Source of the DNA: Halohasta litorea | GTDB taxonomy: Archaea > Halobacteriota > Halobacteria > Halobacteriales > Haloferacaceae | Length of the DNA stretch: 64,000 nt | Assembly: GCF_024494645.1 (NCBI RefSeq) | Contig: NZ_JANHDJ010000002.1 | Coordinates: 496,001-560,000, forward strand | Direction: 5' to 3' | Shown: positions 17,303-24,466 of the stretch, in pieces | Layout: each line of letters begins with the position of its first letter | How positions within the stretch are numbered: the first letter of the stretch is position 1 | Made by a program: the position numbers and the translations under genes | Notes under the pieces: generated by a model | What the model was told of the DNA's origin: nothing | The model's input: only the letters and a program-made list of their open reading frames with translations | The model's database searches: none

Positions 17303-17483
17303 AACCATGCCCCGATACAGCGAGCTTCAGTCGACGATCCCAGCGACAGGATCGCAAGCCACGACCCGTGGGGTCCGATCCATCCGGCGTACGTTGGCCC
17401 GCAACCGAAGCATCCACCGGACTGTTCGCTATCGACACCGCACTCGTCGTTTCGAAGCCGTACTCGGCTCGTACGCTGGTCGA

Positions 17484-18827
17484 TCAGTGGTCCTGACCGT
17501 AATCGGCGAACCGCTCCAGGAGGGTGTCGATTTCGGCGTCGGCGAGCAGATTGGGCTCGCCGATGTTGCGCGCCTGGTAGTGGATTCTCGCGCAGTATTC
17601 GACCATCAGTGCCACCTCAAAGGCTTCCTCGACGCTGTCGCCGACCGCCAGCACGCCGTGGTTCTCTAAGAGGCAAGCGTTGTACTCTTCGCCGAGGGCG
17701 TCGAGGGCGACCTCGGCGAGTTCGGCCGTCCCGTAGGTCTCGTAGGGGGCGACCGGGATCTGATCGCCCGCGAAGGCGATGAGGTAGTGGGAGGCCTCGA
17801 TGGGCTCGTTGAGGCTGGCGAAGGCGCTGGCATAGGGCGAATGGTTGTGGACGACCGCGCCCACGTCCTCGCGCTCCCGGAGGATGTCGGTGTGCATCCG
17901 GAACTCGCTGGAGGGGTCCCGTTTCCCGGCGACGTGTTCGCCGTTGAGGTCGACGACAGACACGTCCTCGGTCTCGATTTCGTCGTAGGGCATTCCCGAG
18001 GGGCTGATCGCCACGAGATCGCCGTTCTGGGAGCTGATGTTGCCCCCGGTGCCCTCGGTGAGGCCTTGGTGGAGCATCTTCCGGCCGAACTCGCTGACGG
18101 CCTTGCGGTTGGCCCGCAGCTCGGTGAGTCGGTCGGCCGACACGCTCACACCGGAATCCGGCTCGGCTCCCTCGTCGTCGGCCGACTGGGTTTGGCCGTA
18201 GTCGGCGAAGCGCTCCAGGAGGGTGTCGATTTCGGCGTCGTCTAAGAGACTCGGCTCGCCGATCGACAGGGCGTGGTAGTGGATGCGGGCGCAGTATTCG
18301 ACCATCAGCGCGACCTCGTAGGCCGCCTCCGCGGTCGCGCCCGTCGCCAGGACGCCGTGGTTCTCTAAGAGACAGGCGTTGTACTCCTCGCCGAGGGCAT
18401 CGAGGGCGACCTCGGCGAGTTCGGCCGTCCCGTAGGTTTCGTAGGGGGCAACCGGGATCTCGTCGCCGATAAAGGCGATGAGGTAATGAGAGGGGCCGAC
18501 CGCCTCGCCGATGCTGGCGAAGGTGCTGGCATACGGCGAGTGAGTGTGGACGACCGCGCCCACGTCCTCGCGCTCCCGGAGAACGTCGGTGTGCATCCGG
18601 AACTCGCTGGAGGGTTTGCGGTCGCCTTCGAGCTGCGTGCCGTCGACGTCGACGATCGCCACGTCCTCGGGCTCGATTTCGTCGTAGGCCATTCCAGAGG
18701 GGCTGATCGCCACGTTCCCGTCGTCGGTTTTCACACTAATATTTCCGCCAGTACCTTTGGTGAGGCCGTCGGCGAGCATTCGGCGGCCGAGCTCACTGAC
18801 TACCTGCTGGGCAGATGGGTCTGTCAT
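17484..18827 (-). CDS. Tandem-fused double class II aldolase, 447 aa
   Basis: Two complete class II aldolase domains (residues about 1-213 and 236-447) are joined by an acidic linker (QSADDEGAEPDSGVSVSAD). Domain 1 has GTGGNIS, SSEFRMH, VVHTHSPYAS and LLENHGVLATG. Domain 2 has the same elements with VVHNHSPYAS and LLENHGVLAVG. All zinc-ligand His and the catalytic Glu are therefore kept in both, so neither half is an obvious pseudo-domain. Domain 2 ends like the single-domain aldolase (DYGQDH). Class II aldolases are normally homotetramers of about 215-residue chains, so a fused dimer could assemble as two chains. It is divergent from the FGGY kinase gene at 18992. Confidence 0.85.
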   Translation of the reverse strand: MTDPSAQQVVSELGRRMLADGLTKGTGGNISVKTDDGNVAISPSGMAYDEIEPEDVAIVDVDGTQLEGDRKPSSEFRMHTDVLREREDVGAVVHTHSPYASTFASIGEAVGPSHYLIAFIGDEIPVAPYETYGTAELAEVALDALGEEYNACLLENHGVLATGATAEAAYEVALMVEYCARIHYHALSIGEPSLLDDAEIDTLLERFADYGQTQSADDEGAEPDSGVSVSADRLTELRANRKAVSEFGRKMLHQGLTEGTGGNISSQNGDLVAISPSGMPYDEIETEDVSVVDLNGEHVAGKRDPSSEFRMHTDILREREDVGAVVHNHSPYASAFASLNEPIEASHYLIAFAGDQIPVAPYETYGTAELAEVALDALGEEYNACLLENHGVLAVGDSVEEAFEVALMVEYCARIHYQARNIGEPNLLADAEIDTLLERFADYGQDH

Positions 18828-18956
18828 GATCCGTACTCCCTCATTTGCGGAGGGGGGTGATTAATCTATGCCGTCACCGATTGTCACACTCACCGGAACT
18901 CGGCCGGGATTGACAACCGACCTACAAATGATAGCTACAGGACAGTAACCATGTAT

Positions 18957-18968
18957 AGTTATATATCA
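18957..18968 (+). promoter_or_regulatory. TATA box of the second FGGY kinase gene
   Basis: agttatatatca ends 23 bases before the ATG at 18992, giving a typical leaderless promoter in the 164-bp divergent gap shared with the double-aldolase gene. Confidence 0.5.
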
Positions 18969-18991
18969 GGGTTGATCATTGCTAACTGAGC

Positions 18992-20527
18992 ATGAGCCGA
19001 GTACTCATCGGTGTCGACGCAGGCACCTCTAACCTCAAAGCCGCAGCGTTCGATCTCGATGGCGAGCAGATCGAGGTCGCAACAATCGAAAACCCGGTCG
19101 AAACGCCCCAGTCAGGGTGGCAGGTGCAGAACATGACCACCAACTGGAAGAAGACCGCCACCGTCATCAGCGAGGTCGTCGAGGACCTCGGGGATCACCA
19201 CGAAATTCTCGGCATCGGGATCACGGGCCAGGGCGACGGCTGCTGGCTCATCGACGAAGACGGCGATCCGGTCCGCGATGCGATCCTCTGGTCTGACGGT
19301 CGGGCCTCCGAGATCGTCGACGACTGGGTCGACAACGGGAAGGCCGACGTGATCCGGGAGGCTACTGGCACCGACATCTTCCCCGGCGTCACGCTGCCGA
19401 TCATGCAGTGGCTGGTCGAAAACGAGCCCGAAACCCTCGAAGAAGCTGATACGGTCTTTTACTGTAAGGACTGGCTGAAATTCAAACTCACCGGCGAGCG
19501 GACGATGGACTACAGCGACGCGACCCTGCCGTTCCTGGATATCGAGTCCCGGGAGTACTCCGATGAAGTCCAGGAACTGGTCGACTTCGACGGCGTCGAC
19601 GATCTCCTCCCGCGGCTCGCGCCGCCGACCGAGATCATCGGCGAGGTGACCGGCGATGCCGCGGTCGAAACCGGACTCCCCGAAGGCACACCCGTTATTT
19701 CAGGTGTCTTCGACATCCCGGCCAACGCCATCGGCAGCGGCGCGGTCCGGCCCGGCGAGAGTTCCTCTATCGTGGGGACGACCTCGCTGAACCAGACCGT
19801 GCTAACCGAGCCGCCCGAGGAGCTACTGGGTCGGGGCTTTACGCTCGCGGTCGACGAGGGGTTCTACCTCCGATCGATGGCGTCGATGGCGGGCACACCC
19901 AACATCGACTGGTCCTACGAGAACATCGCCAACAACCGGGAGTTCGCCGATGTCGAAAGCGAGATCGAGGAGCTCCCTGTCGGCTCCGAGGGACTGCTGT
20001 ATCACCCCTACCTGAGCTCCTCGGGCGAGCGAAACCCGTTCCTCAAGACGAGCGCCCGCGCCCAGTTCATCGGGCTGTCGCCGGAACACGGCCAGAAACA
20101 CATGATGCGGGCGATCTACGAGGGCGTCGCCCTGGCGATGCGTGACTCCTTCGAACACATCCAAGTCGAGTCCGACCGGATCATGATCGCCGGCGGCGGC
20201 TCCCGCTCCGACTTTTGGTGTCAGATGTTCGCCGACTGTCTTGACGCCCCCATCGTCCTCCCGGAGGGCGACGAACTCGGCGCGAAAGGTGCGGCCCTCC
20301 TAACGGGGGTCGCCCTCGGCGAGTACGACGACCTCGAAGCGGCGGTCGACCGAACCGTTCGGACCACCGACCGCTTCGAGCCCGACCCGCAAAAAGTCCC
20401 CAAATACGACGAGTGGTACGAGTTCTACCACGACGCCTACCGGGCGATGTTCGACGTCTGGGACGACCGCGTCGAAACGCTCGAACGGCTCAAAGACAAA
20501 CAAAGTACGACGCCAGCAGCGCAGTGA
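18992..20527 (+). CDS. FGGY-family carbohydrate kinase (xylulokinase / erythritol-kinase-like)
   Basis: The 511-residue protein has GVDAGTSNLKAAAFDLDG at residues 7-24, GIGITGQGDGCWLIDEDGDP near residue 72, the domain-2 catalytic loop VISGVFDIPANAIGSGAV near 233 and AGGGSRSDFWCQMFADCLDAP near 396. The GQGDGCWL element resembles that of LyxK and EryA-type kinases rather than glycerol kinase, so a tetritol, ketose or similar polyol is a plausible substrate. It is only distantly similar to the other FGGY kinase of the island, so the two probably act on different compounds. It is followed on the same strand by the DgoD-like and IclR genes. Confidence 0.85.
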   Translation: MSRVLIGVDAGTSNLKAAAFDLDGEQIEVATIENPVETPQSGWQVQNMTTNWKKTATVISEVVEDLGDHHEILGIGITGQGDGCWLIDEDGDPVRDAILWSDGRASEIVDDWVDNGKADVIREATGTDIFPGVTLPIMQWLVENEPETLEEADTVFYCKDWLKFKLTGERTMDYSDATLPFLDIESREYSDEVQELVDFDGVDDLLPRLAPPTEIIGEVTGDAAVETGLPEGTPVISGVFDIPANAIGSGAVRPGESSSIVGTTSLNQTVLTEPPEELLGRGFTLAVDEGFYLRSMASMAGTPNIDWSYENIANNREFADVESEIEELPVGSEGLLYHPYLSSSGERNPFLKTSARAQFIGLSPEHGQKHMMRAIYEGVALAMRDSFEHIQVESDRIMIAGGGSRSDFWCQMFADCLDAPIVLPEGDELGAKGAALLTGVALGEYDDLEAAVDRTVRTTDRFEPDPQKVPKYDEWYEFYHDAYRAMFDVWDDRVETLERLKDKQSTTPAAQ

Positions 20528-20667
20528 GCAGACGGGCAACATAGAGGCACCCTATCGACCAAGACAGCTCCCGACCAGCCGAGTACGCTCGACGACCGCC
20601 GCCGGGCACGGGCTCGTCGACGCTCAGCGGGCACAACCTATTTCATCGGGACTTTCGTTGTCGCTGT

Positions 20668-21816
20668 ATGGAAATCACCGGCTACGAACTGTTCGCCGTG
20701 CCGCCACGGTGGCTCTTTCTCAAACTCGAAACCGACACCGGGATCTGCGGCTGGGGCGAACCCATCGTCGAAGGCCACACGAAGACGACCCGCGCGGCCG
20801 TCGAGGAGATCCTGGACAACTACCTGATCGGCAAAGATCCCCTGGAGATCGAGCGCCACTGGCAGGCGATGTATCGGGGTCGACACTTCCGCGGCGGCCC
20901 GATTCTGATGAGCGCCATCGGCGGCATCGACCAGGCGCTGTGGGATATCAAGGGCAAACGGTACGACGCGCCGGTGTACGAACTGCTCGGCGGGCGGGCC
21001 CGCGACCGAATCCGGACCTACCAGTGGATCGGCGGTGACACGCCCGAAGAGATCGCCGATGCGGCCGAAGCCGCCGTCGACAACGGCTACAAAACGCTGA
21101 AACTCTCGGTCTCACAGTTCCGCCGGATCGACTCCCCGGCTGCAGTCACCCACGCCCGCGACCGGCTCGCGGCGGTTCGAGAGCGGGTCGGCGACGGGAT
21201 CGACGTTGGCGTCGACTTCCGTGGCCGGGTCACCAAGTCGATGGCTCCATCGCTCGCCGAGAAACTGGCTCCCCTCGATCCGATGTTCTACGAGGAGCCC
21301 GTCCTCTCGGAGCACGCCGATTCTCTCGGCGACATTGCGGCCCACACGACCGTGCCGCTGGCGATCGGCCAGCGGCTCTACTCGCGGTGGGATGTCGCGC
21401 CCCTGATCGAAGACAGGGCGGTCGACGTCCTCCAGCCGTCGCCCTCACACGCGGGCGGCATCTCGGAGGTCCGCAAGATCGCCACCAGCGCCGAGGCCGC
21501 CGATATCCTCGTCTCGCTGCACTGTCCGCTCGGGCCGATCTCGCTTGCGGCCTGCCTCCAACTCGATATGGCGATCCCGAACGCGATCGTCCAGGCCCAG
21601 AGTCTCGATCTCCACCAACCCCAAGAGAACGATCTCCTGGCGTATCTCGACGATCCGACGGTGTTCGGCTTCGCCGACGGCTACCTCACTGCGCCCGACG
21701 CTCCCGGCCTCGGAATCGAGGTCGACGAGTCGGTCGTCCGCGAGCAGGCCCAGTCGGATATCAACTGGCAGAACCCGATCTGGTACCACGACGACGGCAG
21801 CATCGCCGAGTGGTAG
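20668..21816 (+). CDS. DgoD-like enolase-superfamily protein with substituted active-site residues
   Basis: This 382-residue protein is alignable end to end with D-galactonate dehydratase DgoD (PPRW, GGPILMSAIGGIDQALWDIKG, HCPLGPISLAACL, DGSIAEW). Asp183 and Glu209 metal ligands and His285 remain. However, the position of the general acid His185 is Arg (VDFRGRV), the third metal ligand Glu235 is Gln (IGQRLYSR), the Asp258 that supports His285 is Ser (LQPSPSHAGG), and Glu310 is Ala (VQAQSL). The DgoD numbering and sequence are recalled, not looked up. It is therefore unlikely to be a normal galactonate dehydratase and may be repurposed or non-catalytic. No 2-keto-3-deoxy-sugar acid kinase or aldolase is in the window. 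Confidence 0.85.
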   Translation: MEITGYELFAVPPRWLFLKLETDTGICGWGEPIVEGHTKTTRAAVEEILDNYLIGKDPLEIERHWQAMYRGRHFRGGPILMSAIGGIDQALWDIKGKRYDAPVYELLGGRARDRIRTYQWIGGDTPEEIADAAEAAVDNGYKTLKLSVSQFRRIDSPAAVTHARDRLAAVRERVGDGIDVGVDFRGRVTKSMAPSLAEKLAPLDPMFYEEPVLSEHADSLGDIAAHTTVPLAIGQRLYSRWDVAPLIEDRAVDVLQPSPSHAGGISEVRKIATSAEAADILVSLHCPLGPISLAACLQLDMAIPNAIVQAQSLDLHQPQENDLLAYLDDPTVFGFADGYLTAPDAPGLGIEVDESVVREQAQSDINWQNPIWYHDDGSIAEW

Positions 21817-21827
21817 TATATAAATGC

Positions 21828-21844
21828 GTTCGGTATTGGTGAAC
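21828..21844. promoter_or_regulatory. Palindrome A, copy 6 (in the IclR promoter)
   Basis: GTTCGGTATTGGTGAAC lies between two TATA-like elements (agtatataaatg at 21815-21826 and atttatatac at 21846-21855). The second is about 22-30 bases before the IclR ATG at 21877. The position abuts the promoter and fits autoregulation by IclR. Confidence 0.65.
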
Positions 21845-21876
21845 ACATTTATATACTGATCCGAAACAGATAGCGT

Positions 21877-22659
21877 ATGGTAGACGTCTCGGAGTTCCCA
21901 GTGACGGCGACAGGGACCAGCGTGCAGATCCTCGAAACGCTCATCGAACGCAACGGAGCGGGTGTGACCGAAATCGCGGACGTCCTGGACCGCTCGAAGA
22001 GTTCGGTACATAATCACCTGGAGACACTCACCGGCCTCGGATTCGTTATCAAAGACGGCTACGACTACCGCGTCAGCCTTCGGTTCCTGACGATCGGCTC
22101 GTATGCACGCTCGCAGTATCCGCTGTACGCAGCCGGGGTGAGCGAGGTCGCCCAACTGTCGACCGCTTCGGGCTGTTCGGCCGGGTTAGCGGTCCTCGAA
22201 GGCGACAGTGTGGTCTGTCTGCATCACCGGCTTGGCCCGGATACTGATACCCCGCGGGTCGAGGCGGGCGACCGGCTGCCGCTGGACTGTACGGCCGCCG
22301 GAAAGGCGATCCTCGCGGCGCTCGGCGAAGCGCGCCGCGACGAGCTGCTGGCGGGGCATACCTTCGACAGCGGCACCGGCCAGTCCCATTCGAGCCGGTC
22401 GGAACTCGACGCCGAACTCGGGACCGTCCGGACCCGCGGCCTCGCCGTCGACCGCGAGGAGTGGTATCCCGATCAGCGCGGGATCGCGGCCGCTGTCGAA
22501 GGTGTCGACGGCGAGCTGCGGGGGGCGATCTATCTGCTGACCGCCACCGAAGGTCTCTCCGGCAAGCGGTTCCAACAGGATCTGCCCGGACTCGTCATCA
22601 GTTCGGCCAATAGCATCCGGAACACGCTTCGAGAATCCGAAACAGGATGCCGAGAGTGA
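21877..22659 (+). CDS. IclR-family transcriptional regulator, candidate regulator of the island
   Basis: The 260-residue protein has an N-terminal winged HTH (SVQILETLIERNGAGVTEIADVLDRSKSSVHNHLETLTGLGFV, residues 12-54). An IclR effector domain follows, with LDCTAAGKAILAALGE near residue 138, RGLAVDREEWYPDQRGIAAAV near 188 and ISSANSIRNTL at the end. IclR proteins sense small carbon compounds, and haloarchaeal members control pentose and sugar-acid catabolism. One palindrome A copy lies in its promoter and two more lie within 120 bp of its stop codon, which makes it the leading candidate for the protein that binds this motif. It is probably leaderless. Confidence 0.88.
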   Translation: MVDVSEFPVTATGTSVQILETLIERNGAGVTEIADVLDRSKSSVHNHLETLTGLGFVIKDGYDYRVSLRFLTIGSYARSQYPLYAAGVSEVAQLSTASGCSAGLAVLEGDSVVCLHHRLGPDTDTPRVEAGDRLPLDCTAAGKAILAALGEARRDELLAGHTFDSGTGQSHSSRSELDAELGTVRTRGLAVDREEWYPDQRGIAAAVEGVDGELRGAIYLLTATEGLSGKRFQQDLPGLVISSANSIRNTLRESETGCRE

Positions 22660-22665
22660 CGCACT

Positions 22666-22682
22666 GTTCGGAATAAGCGAAC
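22666..22682. promoter_or_regulatory. Palindrome A, copy 7
   Basis: GTTCGGAATAAGCGAAC, flanked by T and A, starts 6 bases after the IclR stop codon and has perfect arms. It begins the long non-coding stretch upstream of the MFS gene. Confidence 0.6.
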
Positions 22683-22759
22683 ATAAGTGTGATTGGGAGC
22701 CGCAATCAGTCAGTCATATATAAGTAATCGCTGTATAACAGGATTAATTATTTTGTATT

Positions 22760-22776
22760 GTTCGTTATTACTGAAC
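22760..22776. promoter_or_regulatory. Palindrome A, copy 8
   Basis: GTTCGTTATTACTGAAC fits the island consensus and lies 94 bp from copy 7 and 37 bp before palindrome B copy 3. An AT-rich element (attaattattttgta) lies immediately before it. Confidence 0.6.
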
Positions 22777-22813
22777 GCAGTGAGAGCTCCCGCACGGGAC
22801 CCGGTCGACATAT

Positions 22814-22835
22814 ATTACAACAATATGCTTGTAAT
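22814..22835. promoter_or_regulatory. Palindrome B, copy 3
   Basis: This copy has perfect 7-bp arms (ATTACAA at 22814-22820 and TTGTAAT at 22829-22835) with TATG in the centre. It neighbours palindrome A copy 8, as copy 1 neighbours palindrome A copy 1, so the two motifs seem to be used together. Confidence 0.55.
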
Positions 22836-23261
22836 GGTTGGGGGTGGCTGCCCGAACTGCAACCAGGGGACGAGATCCGGATCAATACTAACTTATTTTG
22901 ATGTATATTATTTTCTACCAGATTTTATATCTGTTACGGATGTGAGGTTCTCGTCGGGATCGATCGAAGTCGACCGTCGGTTTCCGTCCTCTATCCAGCC
23001 AATTTAGATGGTATATTACCAATGCCGTCCAAAAGTGGCTTTTTTCTACAGATTGTATCAGCAGCCGTGCTATTGCTTGCCGATCGCTGCTCCGCCGACG
23101 ATCAGGTTCGGCATGATAGCGAACCGTCCATCAGCTCAAACTACCAAAATACATACTATAAAATAAAACTGGTATTTGTGTGGCCCCCCGGATGCGATTG
23201 GATATCGGAGTGCGACGAGGAAACCACAACCGTGTTGATGGGGCCACAGAGAGGATGTATT
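22836..23261. other. Long AT-rich leader upstream of the MFS transporter gene
   Basis: After the operators, 426 bp with lower GC than its surroundings precede the chosen MFS start. The frame is open from 23022, but the residues before 23262 look unlike transporter sequence. TATA-like elements occur near 22910-22930 (gtatattattttc, gattttatatctg), so the promoter could be here with a leader of 300 bases or so. Nothing else is recognisable. Confidence 0.45.
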
Positions 23262-24443
23262 ATGTCGACTTCACGGACGCGCGCAACGCTGTGGGTGATC
23301 CTGGCGTCGGCGACGCTGACGGTGATGGCGGGGGCGATCCTCGGGCCGATCGTCCCGGCGATCCAGTCGAGTCTCGGGGTATCGGAGTCCCGTGCCGGAC
23401 TCATCATCACCACCCACGGCGCGCTGATCGTCCTCGTGAGCCCGTTTGCGGGCGCGCTGATCGACCGGGTCGGCCCGCGCCGACCCTTCATCGCGGGCCT
23501 GCTGCTGTATGCGATTGGCGGCGGGGCGGGGTTGGGGATCGATTCGTTTTGGCCGCTGCTTGCCTCGCGGGCCGTCCTCGGCGTGGGCGTCGCCTTCGTC
23601 TACACCGGGATTACGGTCCTGATCTACGAACTTTATGAGGGCCAGCGGATGGACCGCGCCCTTGGGTTGCGGAGCAGCGCCAACAGCGTCGGCGCGGTGA
23701 TCTGGCCGCTGGTTGGCGGCGCGCTCGGCACGCTCTCGTGGCAGGCTCCCTTCGGCGTCTACCTGATCGCCCTGCCGCTGGGCCTGCTGGCGATTCTAAC
23801 GGTTCCCGAAACGGGTGGCCGGTCGGATAGCGATGGCGGGACCACCGACTCGGAGACGGGGCTCGCCGGAGTCGTCGGTGTGTTCCGCCGTCGACCGATG
23901 CTCCTCGGCGTCTATCTGCTCTACTTCGGAGCAAACACGCTGCTGTACACCATCGTCGTCTTCTATCCGCAACTGCTCGAAGGCGTCGGGGTTACCTCCT
24001 CGTTTTCGATCAGCCTCTATCTCGCCGCCAACGGATTGGCAGGCGGCGTCTCGGCGGCGCTCTACGACCGGCTCATCGCCCGGACGAGCCGACCCGTTCT
24101 CGTCACTGTGGCGCTCGTGCTGTGGGGCATCGCATTCGCCGGCGCGACGCTGGTCGACTCGCCTCTGTCGGCGGTTCCCCCAGTGGTCGCCTTTGGCCTC
24201 GGGTTGGGCCTCGTGTTCCCCTCGGCGTTCGGCTGGATCGAGGCGCTCGCGCCGGTCGACCGACAGGGTCAGTTCAGCTCCTATCTCGCCTCCGCGGGAT
24301 ATACGGGCCAGTTCATCTCTCCCGTGGTGTTCGGTCCTCTCGTCCCCGCCTTCGGGGTGCGTGGCGTCTTCGGCGCGGCGGCTCTCGTCTCGGTCGGAGG
24401 GCTCCTGGTGGTTGGAATACTCGGGCGCAGTCGGGCGGCGTGA
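23262..24443 (+). CDS. Major facilitator superfamily transporter
   Basis: The upstream in-frame extension to 23022 lacks transporter features, and the ATG at 23262 (MSTSRTRATLWVILASATLTVMAG) begins directly before the first membrane helix. The 393-residue protein has about 12 hydrophobic segments. The classical MFS loop 2-3 signature is present (FAGALIDRVGPRRPFIAG near residue 66), with a weaker repeat in the second half (ALYDRLIARTSRPVLV near 268) and a cytoplasmic linker rich in D, G and T near 190-205. It is the last gene of the island and the clearest importer for its substrate. The transported compound is unknown. Confidence 0.85.
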   Translation: MSTSRTRATLWVILASATLTVMAGAILGPIVPAIQSSLGVSESRAGLIITTHGALIVLVSPFAGALIDRVGPRRPFIAGLLLYAIGGGAGLGIDSFWPLLASRAVLGVGVAFVYTGITVLIYELYEGQRMDRALGLRSSANSVGAVIWPLVGGALGTLSWQAPFGVYLIALPLGLLAILTVPETGGRSDSDGGTTDSETGLAGVVGVFRRRPMLLGVYLLYFGANTLLYTIVVFYPQLLEGVGVTSSFSISLYLAANGLAGGVSAALYDRLIARTSRPVLVTVALVLWGIAFAGATLVDSPLSAVPPVVAFGLGLGLVFPSAFGWIEALAPVDRQGQFSSYLASAGYTGQFISPVVFGPLVPAFGVRGVFGAAALVSVGGLLVVGILGRSRAA

Positions 24444-24445
24444 GG

Positions 24446-24451
24446 AAAAAA
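24446..24451 (-). terminator. T-run terminator of the DtxR operon
   Basis: Six consecutive T residues on the minus strand lie 15 bases past the DtxR stop codon and fit an archaeal oligo-T terminator. Confidence 0.4.
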
Positions 24452-24466
24452 GGAGGCGACAGCCGG

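Larger units (their letters stand above)
17079..17483. other. Non-coding gap between convergent aldolase genes, with two palindrome A copies
   Basis: This 405-bp gap lies between two gene 3' ends, where promoter operators would not be expected. It contains palindrome A copies 4 and 5, 128 bp apart. Copy 4 is followed by T-rich ccttttgtttc and could double as a transcript terminator for the + strand aldolase. No ORF is supported. Confidence 0.5.

Noticed and set aside
17421-17437. Possible ninth palindrome A copy (tgttcgctatcgacac)
   Set aside because: Only the left half-site matches; the right arm is not complementary.
20668-21816. Simple annotation as D-galactonate dehydratase DgoD
   Set aside because: Four active-site positions differ and no 2-keto-3-deoxy-galactonate genes accompany it.
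22693-23007. 104-codon + frame between the IclR and MFS genes
   Set aside because: It overlaps palindromes A8 and B3, is AT-rich and has no family features or start context.
23022-23261. N-terminal extension of the MFS gene
   Set aside because: The 80 extra residues are unlike any transporter start, contain scattered Cys and Trp, and precede a good ATG exactly at the first membrane helix.
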